Shown one piece after another: positions 9,025 to 17,355 of a stretch of 63,967 nt of DNA. The position numbers and the translations under genes were made by a program. The DNA comes from CAYNRG01 sp047974855 (GTDB lineage: Bacteria; Bacillota_I; Bacilli_A; Erysipelotrichales; Erysipelotrichaceae): the NCBI GenBank assembly GCA_047974855.1, contig JBKECT010000013.1, forward strand, positions 1 to 63,967, in the 5' to 3' direction. The first letter of the stretch is position 1. Every line of letters starts with the position of its first letter. The notes under the pieces are model-generated. The model was not told the origin of the DNA. It did not search any database and worked only from the letters and a program-made list of their open reading frames with translations.

Positions 9025-11574
9025 TTACTTTGTTGTGATAATATACTTTTCTTCATCCGCATCAACCACAAAAGTTATAGCTTGCTGTTGCTCTTCTATC
9101 ATCTTTCGTGCTATTGCAGTTTCTATTTCTCGTTGAATGTGTCTTTTCATCGGACGAGCGCCATATGTTTTATCTACCCCTTGTTTTAAAATCAATTGGT
9201 AAGCTTTATCTGTTACCTCAAGCTCAATATCACGAGTTTTTAAACGTGCTTTGAACTCATCCATAAATTTTTTAGCAATTTTAGCTAATCCTTCATCAGT
9301 CAATGAGTTGAAGAAAACAATTTCATCCAATCGGTTAATAAACTCTGGTTTAAAATAGTGCTTAACTTCAGACATAATCTTATCTTTTTGCTCCGCTTTA
9401 GTACCTTCAAATGAATATTGACTTCCTAAATTGCTAGTTAAAATAAGAATTGTGTTCTTAAAATCTACTTTTACTCCTTTCGAATCTGTTAAATGTCCGT
9501 CATCTAAGAGTTGAAGTAAAACATTAAAGACATCCGAATGTGCTTTTTCGACTTCATCAAATAGAACAATAGAATAAGGGCTACGACGTACAGCCTCGGT
9601 TAATTGCCCACCCTCTTCATATCCTACATATCCTGGAGGGGCACCAATAAGACGAGCAACTGCATGTTTTTCCATATACTCACTCATATCTATTCTAATG
9701 ATGTGCCTTTCTGAATCAAACAATTGTTCAGCAAGCGTTTTTGCAACTTCTGTCTTACCCACTCCCGTAGGACCGAGAAAAAGGAAACTTCCTATTGGCC
9801 TTCTTTCATCTTGGATTTGTGCTTTGCTTCTCAAAATGGAATCACAAACCAGTTGTAATGCTTCATCTTGTCCTATTACCCTTTTTGACATCGCTTCTTT
9901 TAATTGTAATATTTTTTCTCTTTCACTTTCAACTAAACAAGATAGTTCAATTTTAGTCCATTTTGAGACAATGCTTGCAATTTCATCTTCTGACACTATT
10001 TCAGAAATTAAGCTCTCCCTCTTTTCTGTTTCTCCCTGTTCAATTTTCTTTTCTAAATTTGGGATTGTCTCATATCGCAGTCTTGCTGCTTCTTCATATC
10101 GTCCATCATTTTGTGATGTTTCAAAATCAAGTTTTGCTTTTTCTAATTCAACTTTTGCATGATTAATTTCATCTAATTGTAATTTCTCATCATTCCATTT
10201 CACGTATAATTCATCTTTTTCTCTTCTACAAATATCTAATTCCTTTCGTAATGAATTTAATCGTTCTTTAGACTTACTATCTTTTTCGCTTTTCAATGCG
10301 GTTTCTTCTATTTCAAGTTGCATAACCTTTCTCATAAGCTCATCAATTTCTTGTGGCATTGAATCAATTTCTACTCTAAGTTGCGCACACGCTTCATCAA
10401 TTAAATCAATCGCTTTATCCGGTAAAAAGCGGTCTGTAATATAGCGGTTAGATAAGACAGCACTAGAAATAATTGCACTGTCTAAAATTTTTACTCCGTG
10501 ATAAGACTCAAAGCGATCTTTTAATCCGCGAAGTATCCCAATGGTATCCTCAACTGTTGGCTCTTGCACTTGAACTCTTTGGAATCGTCTTTCCAAAGCA
10601 GAATCTTTTTCAATGTATTTACGATATTCATTAAATGTTGTTGCTCCTATGCAACGTAACTCACCACGTGCCAGTAATGGCTTCAATAAGTTTGCGGCAT
10701 CCATACTTCCTTCCGTTTTTCCAGCGCCCACTAGATTATGTAGTTCATCAATGAAAAGGATAATGCCTCCATCAGCTGCTTGAACCTCATCCAAAACTGC
10801 TTTAAGTCGCTCTTCAAATTCTCCTCGATACTTTGCACCTGCAATGAGCGATCCCATATCAAGTTCAATTAACTTCTTCTCTTTAAGTCCAAAAGGAACA
10901 TCCCCTTTCATAATTCGCCAAGCAATCCCTTCAACAATGGCCGTTTTCCCAACACCAGGTTCACCAATTAAAACAGGATTATTCTTTGTTTTACGAGATA
11001 AAATCTGAATGACACGTCGTATTTCATCATCTCGCCCTATCACTGGGTCAATTTTCCCATTGCGAACTTCTTCAACGAGGTTACGCCCATATTTCCCTAA
11101 TGCCTCTAACAATGTCTCAGAATTTTTTTCATTCATCTGCTTACCCCCTCTTCTTTCAATTTCTTGTTTTTCAACTTCTGTTTGATTTAGCTCAAATAAC
11201 TTGATTAAACGTTTTGATATTGCTGAAGCATTAAACATCAAGTTAATCCAGAGTGAAGCACATCCCAGATAGCTTTCATGATGTTCATAGCTCCACTTAA
11301 CTGCCTTTTGATAACTATCAATTACATCCTTGGACAACACCGGGTCTTGTAAAGATGAATTTCTTAGCTCCGAGTTTAATGTTCCATCAATCAGCGCCAA
11401 TGCTTTTTTCTTGTCTATCTTTAATCTTTTATATAACCCATCAAGTATATCACTTTCAAAAAGTGATTTTAGCACATGAATAGTACTCACTGTTGGAGCT
11501 TTTTTTTCTTTTGCCACTAAGAAGGCATTTGTCAGTACTTCTTGTGCAGCTAGCGATAAATTTTCAAAATCCAT
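9025..11574 (-). CDS. clpB: ATP-dependent disaggregase ClpB
   Basis: Hexameric AAA+ chaperone that, with DnaK-DnaJ-GrpE, pulls polypeptides out of aggregates. 849 residues: N-terminal Clp repeat domain (1-145), AAA1 with Walker A GEPGVGKT at 204-211 and Walker B IILFIDELHN, a coiled-coil middle domain (about 400-525) that marks ClpB rather than ClpC/ClpA, and AAA2 with Walker A GPTGVGKT at 601-608, pore loop GYVG and IVLFDEVEKAH. AAAGGAGG precedes ATG 11574 and a CIRCE operator lies 13-39 bases upstream. A second strong ribosome binding site before internal Met147 (11136) suggests a shorter form lacking the N-domain. Confidence 0.97.
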   Translation of the reverse strand: MDFENLSLAAQEVLTNAFLVAKEKKAPTVSTIHVLKSLFESDILDGLYKRLKIDKKKALALIDGTLNSELRNSSLQDPVLSKDVIDSYQKAVKWSYEHHESYLGCASLWINLMFNASAISKRLIKLFELNQTEVEKQEIERRGGKQMNEKNSETLLEALGKYGRNLVEEVRNGKIDPVIGRDDEIRRVIQILSRKTKNNPVLIGEPGVGKTAIVEGIAWRIMKGDVPFGLKEKKLIELDMGSLIAGAKYRGEFEERLKAVLDEVQAADGGIILFIDELHNLVGAGKTEGSMDAANLLKPLLARGELRCIGATTFNEYRKYIEKDSALERRFQRVQVQEPTVEDTIGILRGLKDRFESYHGVKILDSAIISSAVLSNRYITDRFLPDKAIDLIDEACAQLRVEIDSMPQEIDELMRKVMQLEIEETALKSEKDSKSKERLNSLRKELDICRREKDELYVKWNDEKLQLDEINHAKVELEKAKLDFETSQNDGRYEEAARLRYETIPNLEKKIEQGETEKRESLISEIVSEDEIASIVSKWTKIELSCLVESEREKILQLKEAMSKRVIGQDEALQLVCDSILRSKAQIQDERRPIGSFLFLGPTGVGKTEVAKTLAEQLFDSERHIIRIDMSEYMEKHAVARLIGAPPGYVGYEEGGQLTEAVRRSPYSIVLFDEVEKAHSDVFNVLLQLLDDGHLTDSKGVKVDFKNTILILTSNLGSQYSFEGTKAEQKDKIMSEVKHYFKPEFINRLDEIVFFNSLTDEGLAKIAKKFMDEFKARLKTRDIELEVTDKAYQLILKQGVDKTYGARPMKRHIQREIETAIARKMIEEQQQAITFVVDADEEKYIITTK
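11136..11150 (-). promoter_or_regulatory. Internal ribosome binding site and start in clpB
   Basis: Minus-strand GAGGGGGTAA (11141-11150) lies seven bases before the in-frame ATG of Met147 (11134-11136). This is the same point, just after the N-domain, where E. coli ClpB is known to start its 80-kDa form (codon 149). That it is used here is inference. Confidence 0.45.
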
Positions 11575-11586
11575 TACATTCCTCCT

Positions 11587-11613
11587 TTAGCACTTCATAT
11601 ATATAAGTGCTAA
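11587..11613 (-). promoter_or_regulatory. CIRCE operator of clpB (HrcA site)
   Basis: TTAGCACTT-N9-AAGTGCTAA, a perfect 9-bp inverted repeat with the canonical nine-base spacer, differing from consensus only at the innermost base pair. It is 13 bases upstream of the clpB ATG and next to its AAAGGAGG site. HrcA encoded at 15177-16202 is the expected repressor. Confidence 0.92.
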
Positions 11614-11623
11614 TATTACAGTA

Positions 11624-11653
11624 TTAAATAAGATGGAAACCCATCTTATTTAA
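11624..11653 (-). terminator. dnaJ-clpB intergenic hairpin
   Basis: A perfect 13-bp stem (11624-11636 with 11641-11653, loop of four) containing the dnaJ stop codon (11646-11648). On the minus strand it ends in TTTAATACTG, a weak T tail, so it may be a leaky terminator or an RNA-stability element separating dnaJ from CIRCE-controlled clpB. Confidence 0.5.
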
Positions 11654-12752
11654 ATGCTTTTTTGAACTTTTCAAACGGTGATTCGTATTTATCTGTCTCA
11701 CGTAATTTTTCATAAAGTTCTTTTTCTTGTTTCGTTAATTTTTTTGGAATTTCAATACTTACTTCAACATATTGATCTCCTACTCCGCCACGAACCGCTT
11801 GAACTCCCTTTCCTTTTAAACGAAACCGAGTTCCTGATTGAGTTCCTGCGGGAATTTTAAGTAGTACATCGCCATTAACTGTCGGAACATCGACATCAAT
11901 TCCTAATGTTGCGTCAATTGTGCTAATTGGGATTTTAATATGAATATCTTCTCCATCTCGGACAAAGTAAGAATGGTTTTCAACAAATACTTCAATGTAC
12001 AAATCGCCGTTTGGCCCACCATTAGATCCAACTTCACCTTTATTTGCAACTCTAATTTGTTGTCCAGACCGAATGCCTGCTGGAATTTTAATCTCTAATT
12101 TAACTCGTTTATGTTCATGTCCTGTTCCATGGCAACGTGTACATTTGTTTTTAATTGCTTTTCCTCTACCATGACAGGTTGAACAAACAGTTTCAGTTTG
12201 AATAACACCAAATGGGGTTCTTTGTGGAGTTACGACACGCCCAGTTCCCTTACACGTTGGACAAGTCTGAATATCTTCTTTTGATTTTGCTCCACTTCCT
12301 AAGCACTCGCTACACTCTTCATCAACTTCTAGCGAAACTTCTTCCACTTTTCCAGAGATAGCCTCCATGAAACTAATTTTCATTCTCATAAATCGATCGT
12401 TTCCTTGTCGAGGACCAGTTTGAGCTCGACGACTTGATCCCCCGAATCCACTGCCAAAGAAAGAGCTAAAGATATCCTCAAAACCACCAAAATCATTAAA
12501 CCCTTGCCCACCGCCAAATCCTTGAGCACCATCCATTCCTGCGTGACCAAACTGATCATAAGCAGCCTTTTTTTGCGAGTCGCTTAAGACTTCATAAGCC
12601 TCATTAACTTCTTTAAATTTTGCTTCTGCATCTGTTTCTTTATTCACGTCAGGATGATACTTCTTTGCCATCTTCCGATACGCTTTTTTTATTTCATCAT
12701 CGCTAGCACCTTTGCTAACACCAAGTACATCATAGTAATCTCTCTTTGCCAT
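11646..12752 (-). CDS. dnaJ: Co-chaperone DnaJ (Hsp40)
   Basis: Delivers substrates to DnaK and stimulates its ATPase. The 368-residue protein is a complete type I J-protein: J-domain (1-70) with HPD at 33-35, Gly/Phe-rich linker (70-115), and a zinc domain with four CxxCxGxG motifs (cysteines 147/150, 164/167, 190/193, 204/207). Two beta-sandwich substrate domains end in PKKLTKQEKELYEKL. AAGGAT precedes ATG 12752. It lies 70 bases after dnaK, with a small hairpin between them, and shares the hrcA transcript. Confidence 0.98.
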   Translation of the reverse strand: MAKRDYYDVLGVSKGASDDEIKKAYRKMAKKYHPDVNKETDAEAKFKEVNEAYEVLSDSQKKAAYDQFGHAGMDGAQGFGGGQGFNDFGGFEDIFSSFFGSGFGGSSRRAQTGPRQGNDRFMRMKISFMEAISGKVEEVSLEVDEECSECLGSGAKSKEDIQTCPTCKGTGRVVTPQRTPFGVIQTETVCSTCHGRGKAIKNKCTRCHGTGHEHKRVKLEIKIPAGIRSGQQIRVANKGEVGSNGGPNGDLYIEVFVENHSYFVRDGEDIHIKIPISTIDATLGIDVDVPTVNGDVLLKIPAGTQSGTRFRLKGKGVQAVRGGVGDQYVEVSIEIPKKLTKQEKELYEKLRETDKYESPFEKFKKAFK

Positions 12753-12792
12753 TATTTTTATCCTTTCTTTGCTTTATGATTATGGATTCAAA

Positions 12793-12810
12793 TCCTAAGC
12801 ACCTCTAGGA
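12793..12810 (-). other. Small hairpin between dnaK and dnaJ
   Basis: TCCTA (12793-12797) pairs with TAGGA (12806-12810) around an eight-base loop in the 70-base dnaK-dnaJ gap. There is no T run. It could be a processing or stability element; weak evidence. Confidence 0.3.
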
Positions 12811-12822
12811 CTTAATTTATTA

Positions 12823-14622
12823 CTATTTTTCTTCAAAATCAGCATCCACTACATTGTCATCATTTGTTGAGTTTGGTTGCTCACCCTCTTGTTGAGCTTG
12901 TTGATACATTGATGCTGAAGCCATTTGTGCAGCTGCTTCTAATGCTGCTAATTTATCACGTACTTCATCCATGTTGTTATCATCTAACGCTTTTTGAAGA
13001 TCATCACGCAATTTTTTTGTTTCATCTTTCTGTGCTGCATCCATTTTATCACCGCTATCTTCCATAGCTTGGTCAATTTGATTGATAAAACTTTCTGCTT
13101 TATTTTTTAATTCAATTTCTTCTTTTCTCTTGTCATCTTCTGCTTTATTTTCTTCAGCATCTTTTACCATTCTTTCAATTTCAGCATCACTTAATCCGCT
13201 AGAATTTTGAATAACAATAGATTGTTCTTTTCCTGTTCCTTTATCCGTTGCTGAAACATGAACAATTCCATTAACATCAATATCAAACTTAACTTCAATT
13301 TGAGGAATCCCGCGTCGTGCAGGTGCAATACCATCTAATTTAAACATTCCCAATGTTTTATTGTCATTAGCCATTGGTCTTTCACCTTGCAGTACGTGAA
13401 TATCTACTGCCGGTTGATTGTCCGCTGCTGTTGAGAAAACTTGAGACTTGCTTGTTGGGATTGTTGTATTTCTATCAATTAGTTTTGTCATCACTCCACC
13501 CATAGTTTCAATTCCTAAGCTTAAAGGAGTTACATCCAACAATAAGACATCTTTGACATCTCCAGTAATAACACCACCTTGAATTGCCGCACCCATTGCT
13601 ACAACTTCATCTGGATTAACACTACGGTTTGGCTCTTTTCCAAGTTCACGTTTTACTGCTTCTTGCACTGCTAAAATTCTAGTTGAACCACCTACCAATA
13701 AAACTTGGTGAATGTCATTTTTAGTTAATCCTGCATCTTTTAATGCTTGGCGAACTGGACCTACCGTACGCTCAACTAATCCTTTAGTCATTTCATCAAA
13801 TTTCGCTCTTGTAAGGGTTGCTTCAAAGTTTAATGGTCCACTTTCAGACGTGCTAATAAAAGGTAGTAAAATTTGAGTTTGTGACATGCTACTTAAATCT
13901 TTTTTTGCTTTTTCTGCCGCGTCTTTTAACCGTTGCATTGCTAATTGATCTTTTGTAAGATCGACATTGTTTGCTTTCTTAAAATCTGCAAGCATCCAGT
14001 CTACAATAAGATGGTCAAAATCATCTCCACCCAACTCATTGTCTCCTGCAGTTGATAATACTTCAAATGTTCCATCTGCTAATTCAAGGATTGAAACATC
14101 GAATGTTCCTCCCCCTAAATCATATACTAACACTTTTTGCTCTTGCTCAGTTTTATCAATTCCATAAGCTAATGCAGCTGCTGTTGGTTCATTAATAATT
14201 CTCTCTACTTCAAGTCCTGCAATTTTACCTGCATCTTTTGTTGCTTGACGTTGAGCATCATTAAAGTAAGCTGGTACTGTAATAACTGCTTTTTCTACTT
14301 TTTCTCCAAGATATTGTTCAGCATATGATTTTAAATATTGCAAAATCATCGCCGATACTTCTTGTGGCGTATAATCTTTTCCATTAACGTGAACTTTTTC
14401 TCCCGTTCCCATTTTTCTTTTAATGCTACTAATTGTTTCTTTGTTAGTAACAACTTGTCGTTTCGCTGCATCACCAACAATTGTTTCTCCATCTTTAAAT
14501 GCTACCACTGATGGTGTTGTTCTGTTTCCTTCTGGATTTGTAATAACCTTTACATCACTGCCATCCATTACAGCTACACATGAATTTGTTGTACCTAAAT
14601 CAATTCCAATAATTTTGCTCAT
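12823..14622 (-). CDS. dnaK: Chaperone DnaK (Hsp70)
   Basis: ATP-driven Hsp70 folding chaperone. The 599-residue protein has an N-terminal nucleotide-binding domain starting MSKIIGIDLGTTNSCVAV, with phosphate loop DLGGGTFDVSILEL and adenosine motif LLVGGSTRILAVQ. The linker is VLLLDVTPLSLGIE, followed by the peptide-binding domain and helical lid. The tail NVVDADFEEK has the acidic EEK-type ending typical of DnaK. Like other Gram-positive DnaK it lacks the ~24-residue insertion of proteobacterial DnaK in the nucleotide-binding domain. GAGGAGG precedes ATG 14622, 19 bases after grpE. It is third in the hrcA-grpE-dnaK-dnaJ operon. Confidence 0.99.
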   Translation of the reverse strand: MSKIIGIDLGTTNSCVAVMDGSDVKVITNPEGNRTTPSVVAFKDGETIVGDAAKRQVVTNKETISSIKRKMGTGEKVHVNGKDYTPQEVSAMILQYLKSYAEQYLGEKVEKAVITVPAYFNDAQRQATKDAGKIAGLEVERIINEPTAAALAYGIDKTEQEQKVLVYDLGGGTFDVSILELADGTFEVLSTAGDNELGGDDFDHLIVDWMLADFKKANNVDLTKDQLAMQRLKDAAEKAKKDLSSMSQTQILLPFISTSESGPLNFEATLTRAKFDEMTKGLVERTVGPVRQALKDAGLTKNDIHQVLLVGGSTRILAVQEAVKRELGKEPNRSVNPDEVVAMGAAIQGGVITGDVKDVLLLDVTPLSLGIETMGGVMTKLIDRNTTIPTSKSQVFSTAADNQPAVDIHVLQGERPMANDNKTLGMFKLDGIAPARRGIPQIEVKFDIDVNGIVHVSATDKGTGKEQSIVIQNSSGLSDAEIERMVKDAEENKAEDDKRKEEIELKNKAESFINQIDQAMEDSGDKMDAAQKDETKKLRDDLQKALDDNNMDEVRDKLAALEAAAQMASASMYQQAQQEGEQPNSTNDDNVVDADFEEK

Positions 14623-14641
14623 TTATTTTTTCCTCCTCTAG

Positions 14642-15190
14642 CTATTCGCTAACCTTTACTAAACTTGCTCGAATTACTCGATCTTTTAATTTATATCCCT
14701 TTTGAATTTCTTCAAGAATGATACCACTTTCGATGCCTTCTTTTTTCTCAGTTACTAAGGCTTGATGTATGTTAGGATCAAATTTTTGATCAACGCACTC
14801 TATTGGTGTAACTCCTTCGTTTTCCAATGCGTTCTTTAATTGCATATATATCATTTGAACTCCATTAACTACACTTTGGGCATCCTCATCTTTTATTTGA
14901 ATTTGAAGTACTCTTTCAAAGTTATCCAAAACTGATAAAATTTCTTGTGCAAATGGTTGAATCCGATACTTTCTCAAAGTATCTGCATCATTTTGCAATC
15001 GTTTCTTTAAATTTTCTGTATCCGCAAACACTTTATAATAGTCATTTTTAGACCGATTTAACTCCTCTTTCAATTTTTCTATTTCATTTTGAAGACGCTC
15101 TTCCTCTGTTTTTTCTTTTTCAGCAGTACAATCACAGCCTTCTTCTTTACAACACTCCTCTTTTTCAAGTTCATCTTTATTCTTTTTCAT
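14642..15190 (-). CDS. grpE: Nucleotide exchange factor GrpE
   Basis: Releases ADP from DnaK. 182 residues from ATG 15190, preceded by GAGGAG at ideal spacing; the in-frame ATG at 15208 lacks such a site because the site lies inside it. It overlaps the end of hrcA by 14 bases, implying coupled translation. A long N-terminal helix (30-100) leads to the beta domain with VTPIECVDQKFDPNIHQALV and the end KGYKLKDRVIRASLVKVSE. Oddity: the acidic N-terminal arm carries a tight cysteine group, EECCKEEGCDC (about residues 10-20), in a region that is normally disordered and cysteine-free. Confidence 0.96.
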   Translation of the reverse strand: MKKNKDELEKEECCKEEGCDCTAEKEKTEEERLQNEIEKLKEELNRSKNDYYKVFADTENLKKRLQNDADTLRKYRIQPFAQEILSVLDNFERVLQIQIKDEDAQSVVNGVQMIYMQLKNALENEGVTPIECVDQKFDPNIHQALVTEKKEGIESGIILEEIQKGYKLKDRVIRASLVKVSE

Positions 15191-16202
15191 TTGGATCTCC
15201 TCTTCCATAAGTTTTCTCTATTGCACTTGCTACATATTCTAACAAAGACATAATTCGATCATATTCCATTCTTGATGGTCCTACAACCATTAAATGCCCT
15301 TCCTCATTGTTGATTTTAAATCGGCTTGAAACAACTGCCACATCATCAAACCAAACCATTTTACTTCCCTCTTGGGTTTTAACCATCAACTCTTGACTTT
15401 GATTTCCAAGTTGCCTCCACAATGCTCTATTTTCAAGCATAGTCATTAACTGTCTCAATTTTGCTATATCTTCAAACTCTGGTTGATATAAAAGTTGGTT
15501 TTGTCCAGAAAAATAAACATGGTCACTTGCAAAGGTTTTAAATGCCCTTACAAATGCTTGAAACAACACTTCATGTCGTTGTAATCTTTCTTCTAAAATT
15601 GGCTCTAAAGCTTCTAGTTTTTCAACAACCTCTTGAATTAGTGTCCCTCTCAGTCGCTCATTTAAGATGTCACAACATCGCTCTATTTCGTTTATCGTCA
15701 CTTCTTGCTTGAATTCGAATGTTTTATTTTCTGTGTGACCAGTGTTTGTAATCAAAATACAAACTGCACTATGTTCATTAACCGGAAACAATTTAATGTG
15801 TTCTAACCGCTGTTGTGATGCATCTGGTCCTAAAGCCCCTGATGCTAGTTTGGTCATTTGCGCTAGAATTTCACAACTCTTTTCAATTGCCTCATCTAAA
15901 TTTAAGTGCGTATTTGCAAATAACCCTTGAATTGTCATCTCGAGTTTTTCATCAACATTCAATTCCAACAAGTTCTCGCAATAATACTTATATCCTGCTG
16001 TACTTGGTATCCTCCCACTGGAAGTGTGCGTTTTTTCAAGGTATCCTGCTTCTTCAATGATTTGCATATCGTTTCGAATAGTTGCACTTGAATAAGGTAA
16101 CCCATACTTTTCCATCAATGTCTTTGATCCAACTGGCTCTGCAGTTTGAATGAAGTCATCTACAATAATTTTGAAAATCATTAGCTGCCGTTCTGTCAGC
16201 AT
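15177..16202 (-). CDS. hrcA: Heat-inducible transcription repressor HrcA
   Basis: Represses class I heat-shock genes by binding CIRCE; its folding depends on GroEL, which sets the feedback. 341 residues: N-terminal winged helix (LTERQLMIFKIIVDDF through YSSATIRNDMQIIEEAG, residues 2-60), followed by the GAF-like and insertion domains, with the C-terminal motif GRGDPNEKE. I start it at ATG 16202, preceded by GGAGGTGA, rather than the upstream in-frame ATG at 16223. It heads the hrcA-grpE-dnaK-dnaJ operon, with CIRCE-like sites on both sides of its -10. groESL is not in this window. Confidence 0.96.
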   Translation of the reverse strand: MLTERQLMIFKIIVDDFIQTAEPVGSKTLMEKYGLPYSSATIRNDMQIIEEAGYLEKTHTSSGRIPSTAGYKYYCENLLELNVDEKLEMTIQGLFANTHLNLDEAIEKSCEILAQMTKLASGALGPDASQQRLEHIKLFPVNEHSAVCILITNTGHTENKTFEFKQEVTINEIERCCDILNERLRGTLIQEVVEKLEALEPILEERLQRHEVLFQAFVRAFKTFASDHVYFSGQNQLLYQPEFEDIAKLRQLMTMLENRALWRQLGNQSQELMVKTQEGSKMVWFDDVAVVSSRFKINNEEGHLMVVGPSRMEYDRIMSLLEYVASAIEKTYGRGDPNEKE

Positions 16203-16216
16203 ATTCTCACCTCCAT

Positions 16217-16243
16217 TTAGCACTTAGAACTTGTATCTGCTAA
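16217..16243 (-). promoter_or_regulatory. CIRCE-like operator, proximal
   Basis: TTAGCACTT-N9-ATCTGCTAA. One arm is a good CIRCE arm (as in the clpB operator); the other keeps TGCTAA but is degenerate at its inner bases. It lies just downstream of the hrcA -10 hexamer. Confidence 0.8.
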
Positions 16244-16244
16244 T

Positions 16245-16273
16245 ATAATAACACTAACAATTAGCACTGTCAA
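16245..16273 (-). promoter_or_regulatory. hrcA operon promoter (sigma-A type)
   Basis: TTGACA (16268-16273) and TATTAT (16245-16250) on the minus strand with an exact 17-base spacer. The two CIRCE-like sites overlap the -35 and abut the -10. Confidence 0.88.
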
Positions 16274-16287
16274 CAACTATTTGCTAA
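16261..16287 (-). promoter_or_regulatory. CIRCE-like operator, distal
   Basis: TTAGCACTG-N9-ATTTGCTAA, again with one good arm and one degenerate arm and the standard nine-base spacing. It covers the -35 hexamer of the hrcA promoter, so HrcA bound here would block polymerase directly. Confidence 0.72.
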
Positions 16288-16303
16288 ATTTTATTTTACA
16301 AAA

Positions 16304-16326
16304 AAAAGCCTATTTTTCAGGCTTTT
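16304..16326 (-). terminator. coaD terminator
   Basis: AAAAGCCT (16304-16311) pairs with AGGCTTTT (16319-16326), loop of seven; on the minus strand it runs into eight T. It contains the coaD stop codon and separates coaD from the hrcA promoter. Confidence 0.85.
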
Positions 16327-16798
16327 GAAGCTTTCCGATCACCTCTTTTTGTATTTCTTGCGGTACAAATTTTGAAATTTCTCTGCCGTAAGTAGCAATT
16401 TCTTTAGCAACTGAACTGCTTAAAAACGAATACTCAGGACGAGCGATAAAGAAAATTGTCTCAATCGTTTCATCCAGCATCATATTGGCCGTTGCTTGTT
16501 GGAGTTCATACTCGTAATCGGCAACCGCTCTAATTCCACGAATCAAAACATTGGCACCTAATTTTGAAGCAAACTCAATGGTTAATCCTTTCCCAACCAC
16601 AACTTCAACATTTGATAAGTTCCCAATACACTTTTTAACCAATTGTTGGCGCTCAGAGGGCGTAAAGGTCGTTTTTTTACTTGAGTTAGTCATGATAGTT
16701 ACAATGACTTTATCAAATAATTTACTACTTCTTTGAATGATGTCTAAATGTCCTTTCGTAATTGGATCAAAACTTCCAGGGTAACACGCAATTTTCAT
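16310..16798 (-). CDS. coaD: Phosphopantetheine adenylyltransferase
   Basis: Penultimate step of coenzyme A synthesis: 4'-phosphopantetheine plus ATP to dephospho-CoA. 162 residues, the usual size, starting MKIACYPGSFDPITKGHLDI with the nucleotidyltransferase TKGH motif at 14-17. Also seen are RGIRAVADYEYELQQA for substrate binding and the SFLSSSVAKEIA motif with the ATP-binding serines. It starts two bases after the rsmD stop, with AGAGGA inside the rsmD end. coaE, the next enzyme of the pathway, is at 25701-26270. Confidence 0.98.
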   Translation of the reverse strand: MKIACYPGSFDPITKGHLDIIQRSSKLFDKVIVTIMTNSSKKTTFTPSERQQLVKKCIGNLSNVEVVVGKGLTIEFASKLGANVLIRGIRAVADYEYELQQATANMMLDETIETIFFIARPEYSFLSSSVAKEIATYGREISKFVPQEIQKEVIGKLQKPEK

Positions 16799-16800
16799 TT

Positions 16801-17355
16801 TCAGTCCTCTTTCTTTTTATATATGGTAATTTTAGTAATTCCATATTGAGCCACTTTTGTGGTTTTTAAATCTTTTATACTCTCTTTTAATTGATTATCT
16901 TTTCCAGTTTCGCAGACAACACATCCCGTCTCTGTTAACATTTTTTTATCTGCGATAAATTTGACGATTTCTTCTACTATTTTAAACTCATAAGGTGGAT
17001 CTAAATAAATTAAATCAAACTGCTCTTTCTTCACAGCACATTGTTGAAGAACACTATGATAGTCACTTCTTAAAACCATTTGATTTTCGATGCTCAATGA
17101 TTTCAAGTTTTCTTTGATTGTATTAATTGCGCTACCTGACTTATCTACAAAAAGACAAAATTCCATCCCTCGTGATAAACACTCAATACCAATTGCACCA
17201 GATCCAGCAAACAAATCCAATGCTCTACCTTTGTCAAAATAGGACCCCAAAGAAGAAAAAACAGCTTCTTTGACTTTATCTAATGTAGGGCGTGTTCCAT
17301 CTCCCGGACAACTTTTAAGCAGTCTAGAGCGATATTCTCCAGCAATAACTCTCAT
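16801..17355 (-). CDS. rsmD: 16S rRNA (guanine966-N2)-methyltransferase RsmD
   Basis: SAM-dependent methylation of G966 in 16S rRNA. 184 residues, starting MRVIAGEYRSRLLKS, with SAM motif LDLFAGSGAIG at 47-57 and catalytic DPPY at 119-122. I use ATG 17355, which overlaps the ftsW TGA (TGATG junction) and has GAGGAGAG upstream; a GTG one codon earlier is possible. It sits between ftsW and coaD, as in Bacillus (ylbH). Confidence 0.96.
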   Translation of the reverse strand: MRVIAGEYRSRLLKSCPGDGTRPTLDKVKEAVFSSLGSYFDKGRALDLFAGSGAIGIECLSRGMEFCLFVDKSGSAINTIKENLKSLSIENQMVLRSDYHSVLQQCAVKKEQFDLIYLDPPYEFKIVEEIVKFIADKKMLTETGCVVCETGKDNQLKESIKDLKTTKVAQYGITKITIYKKKED

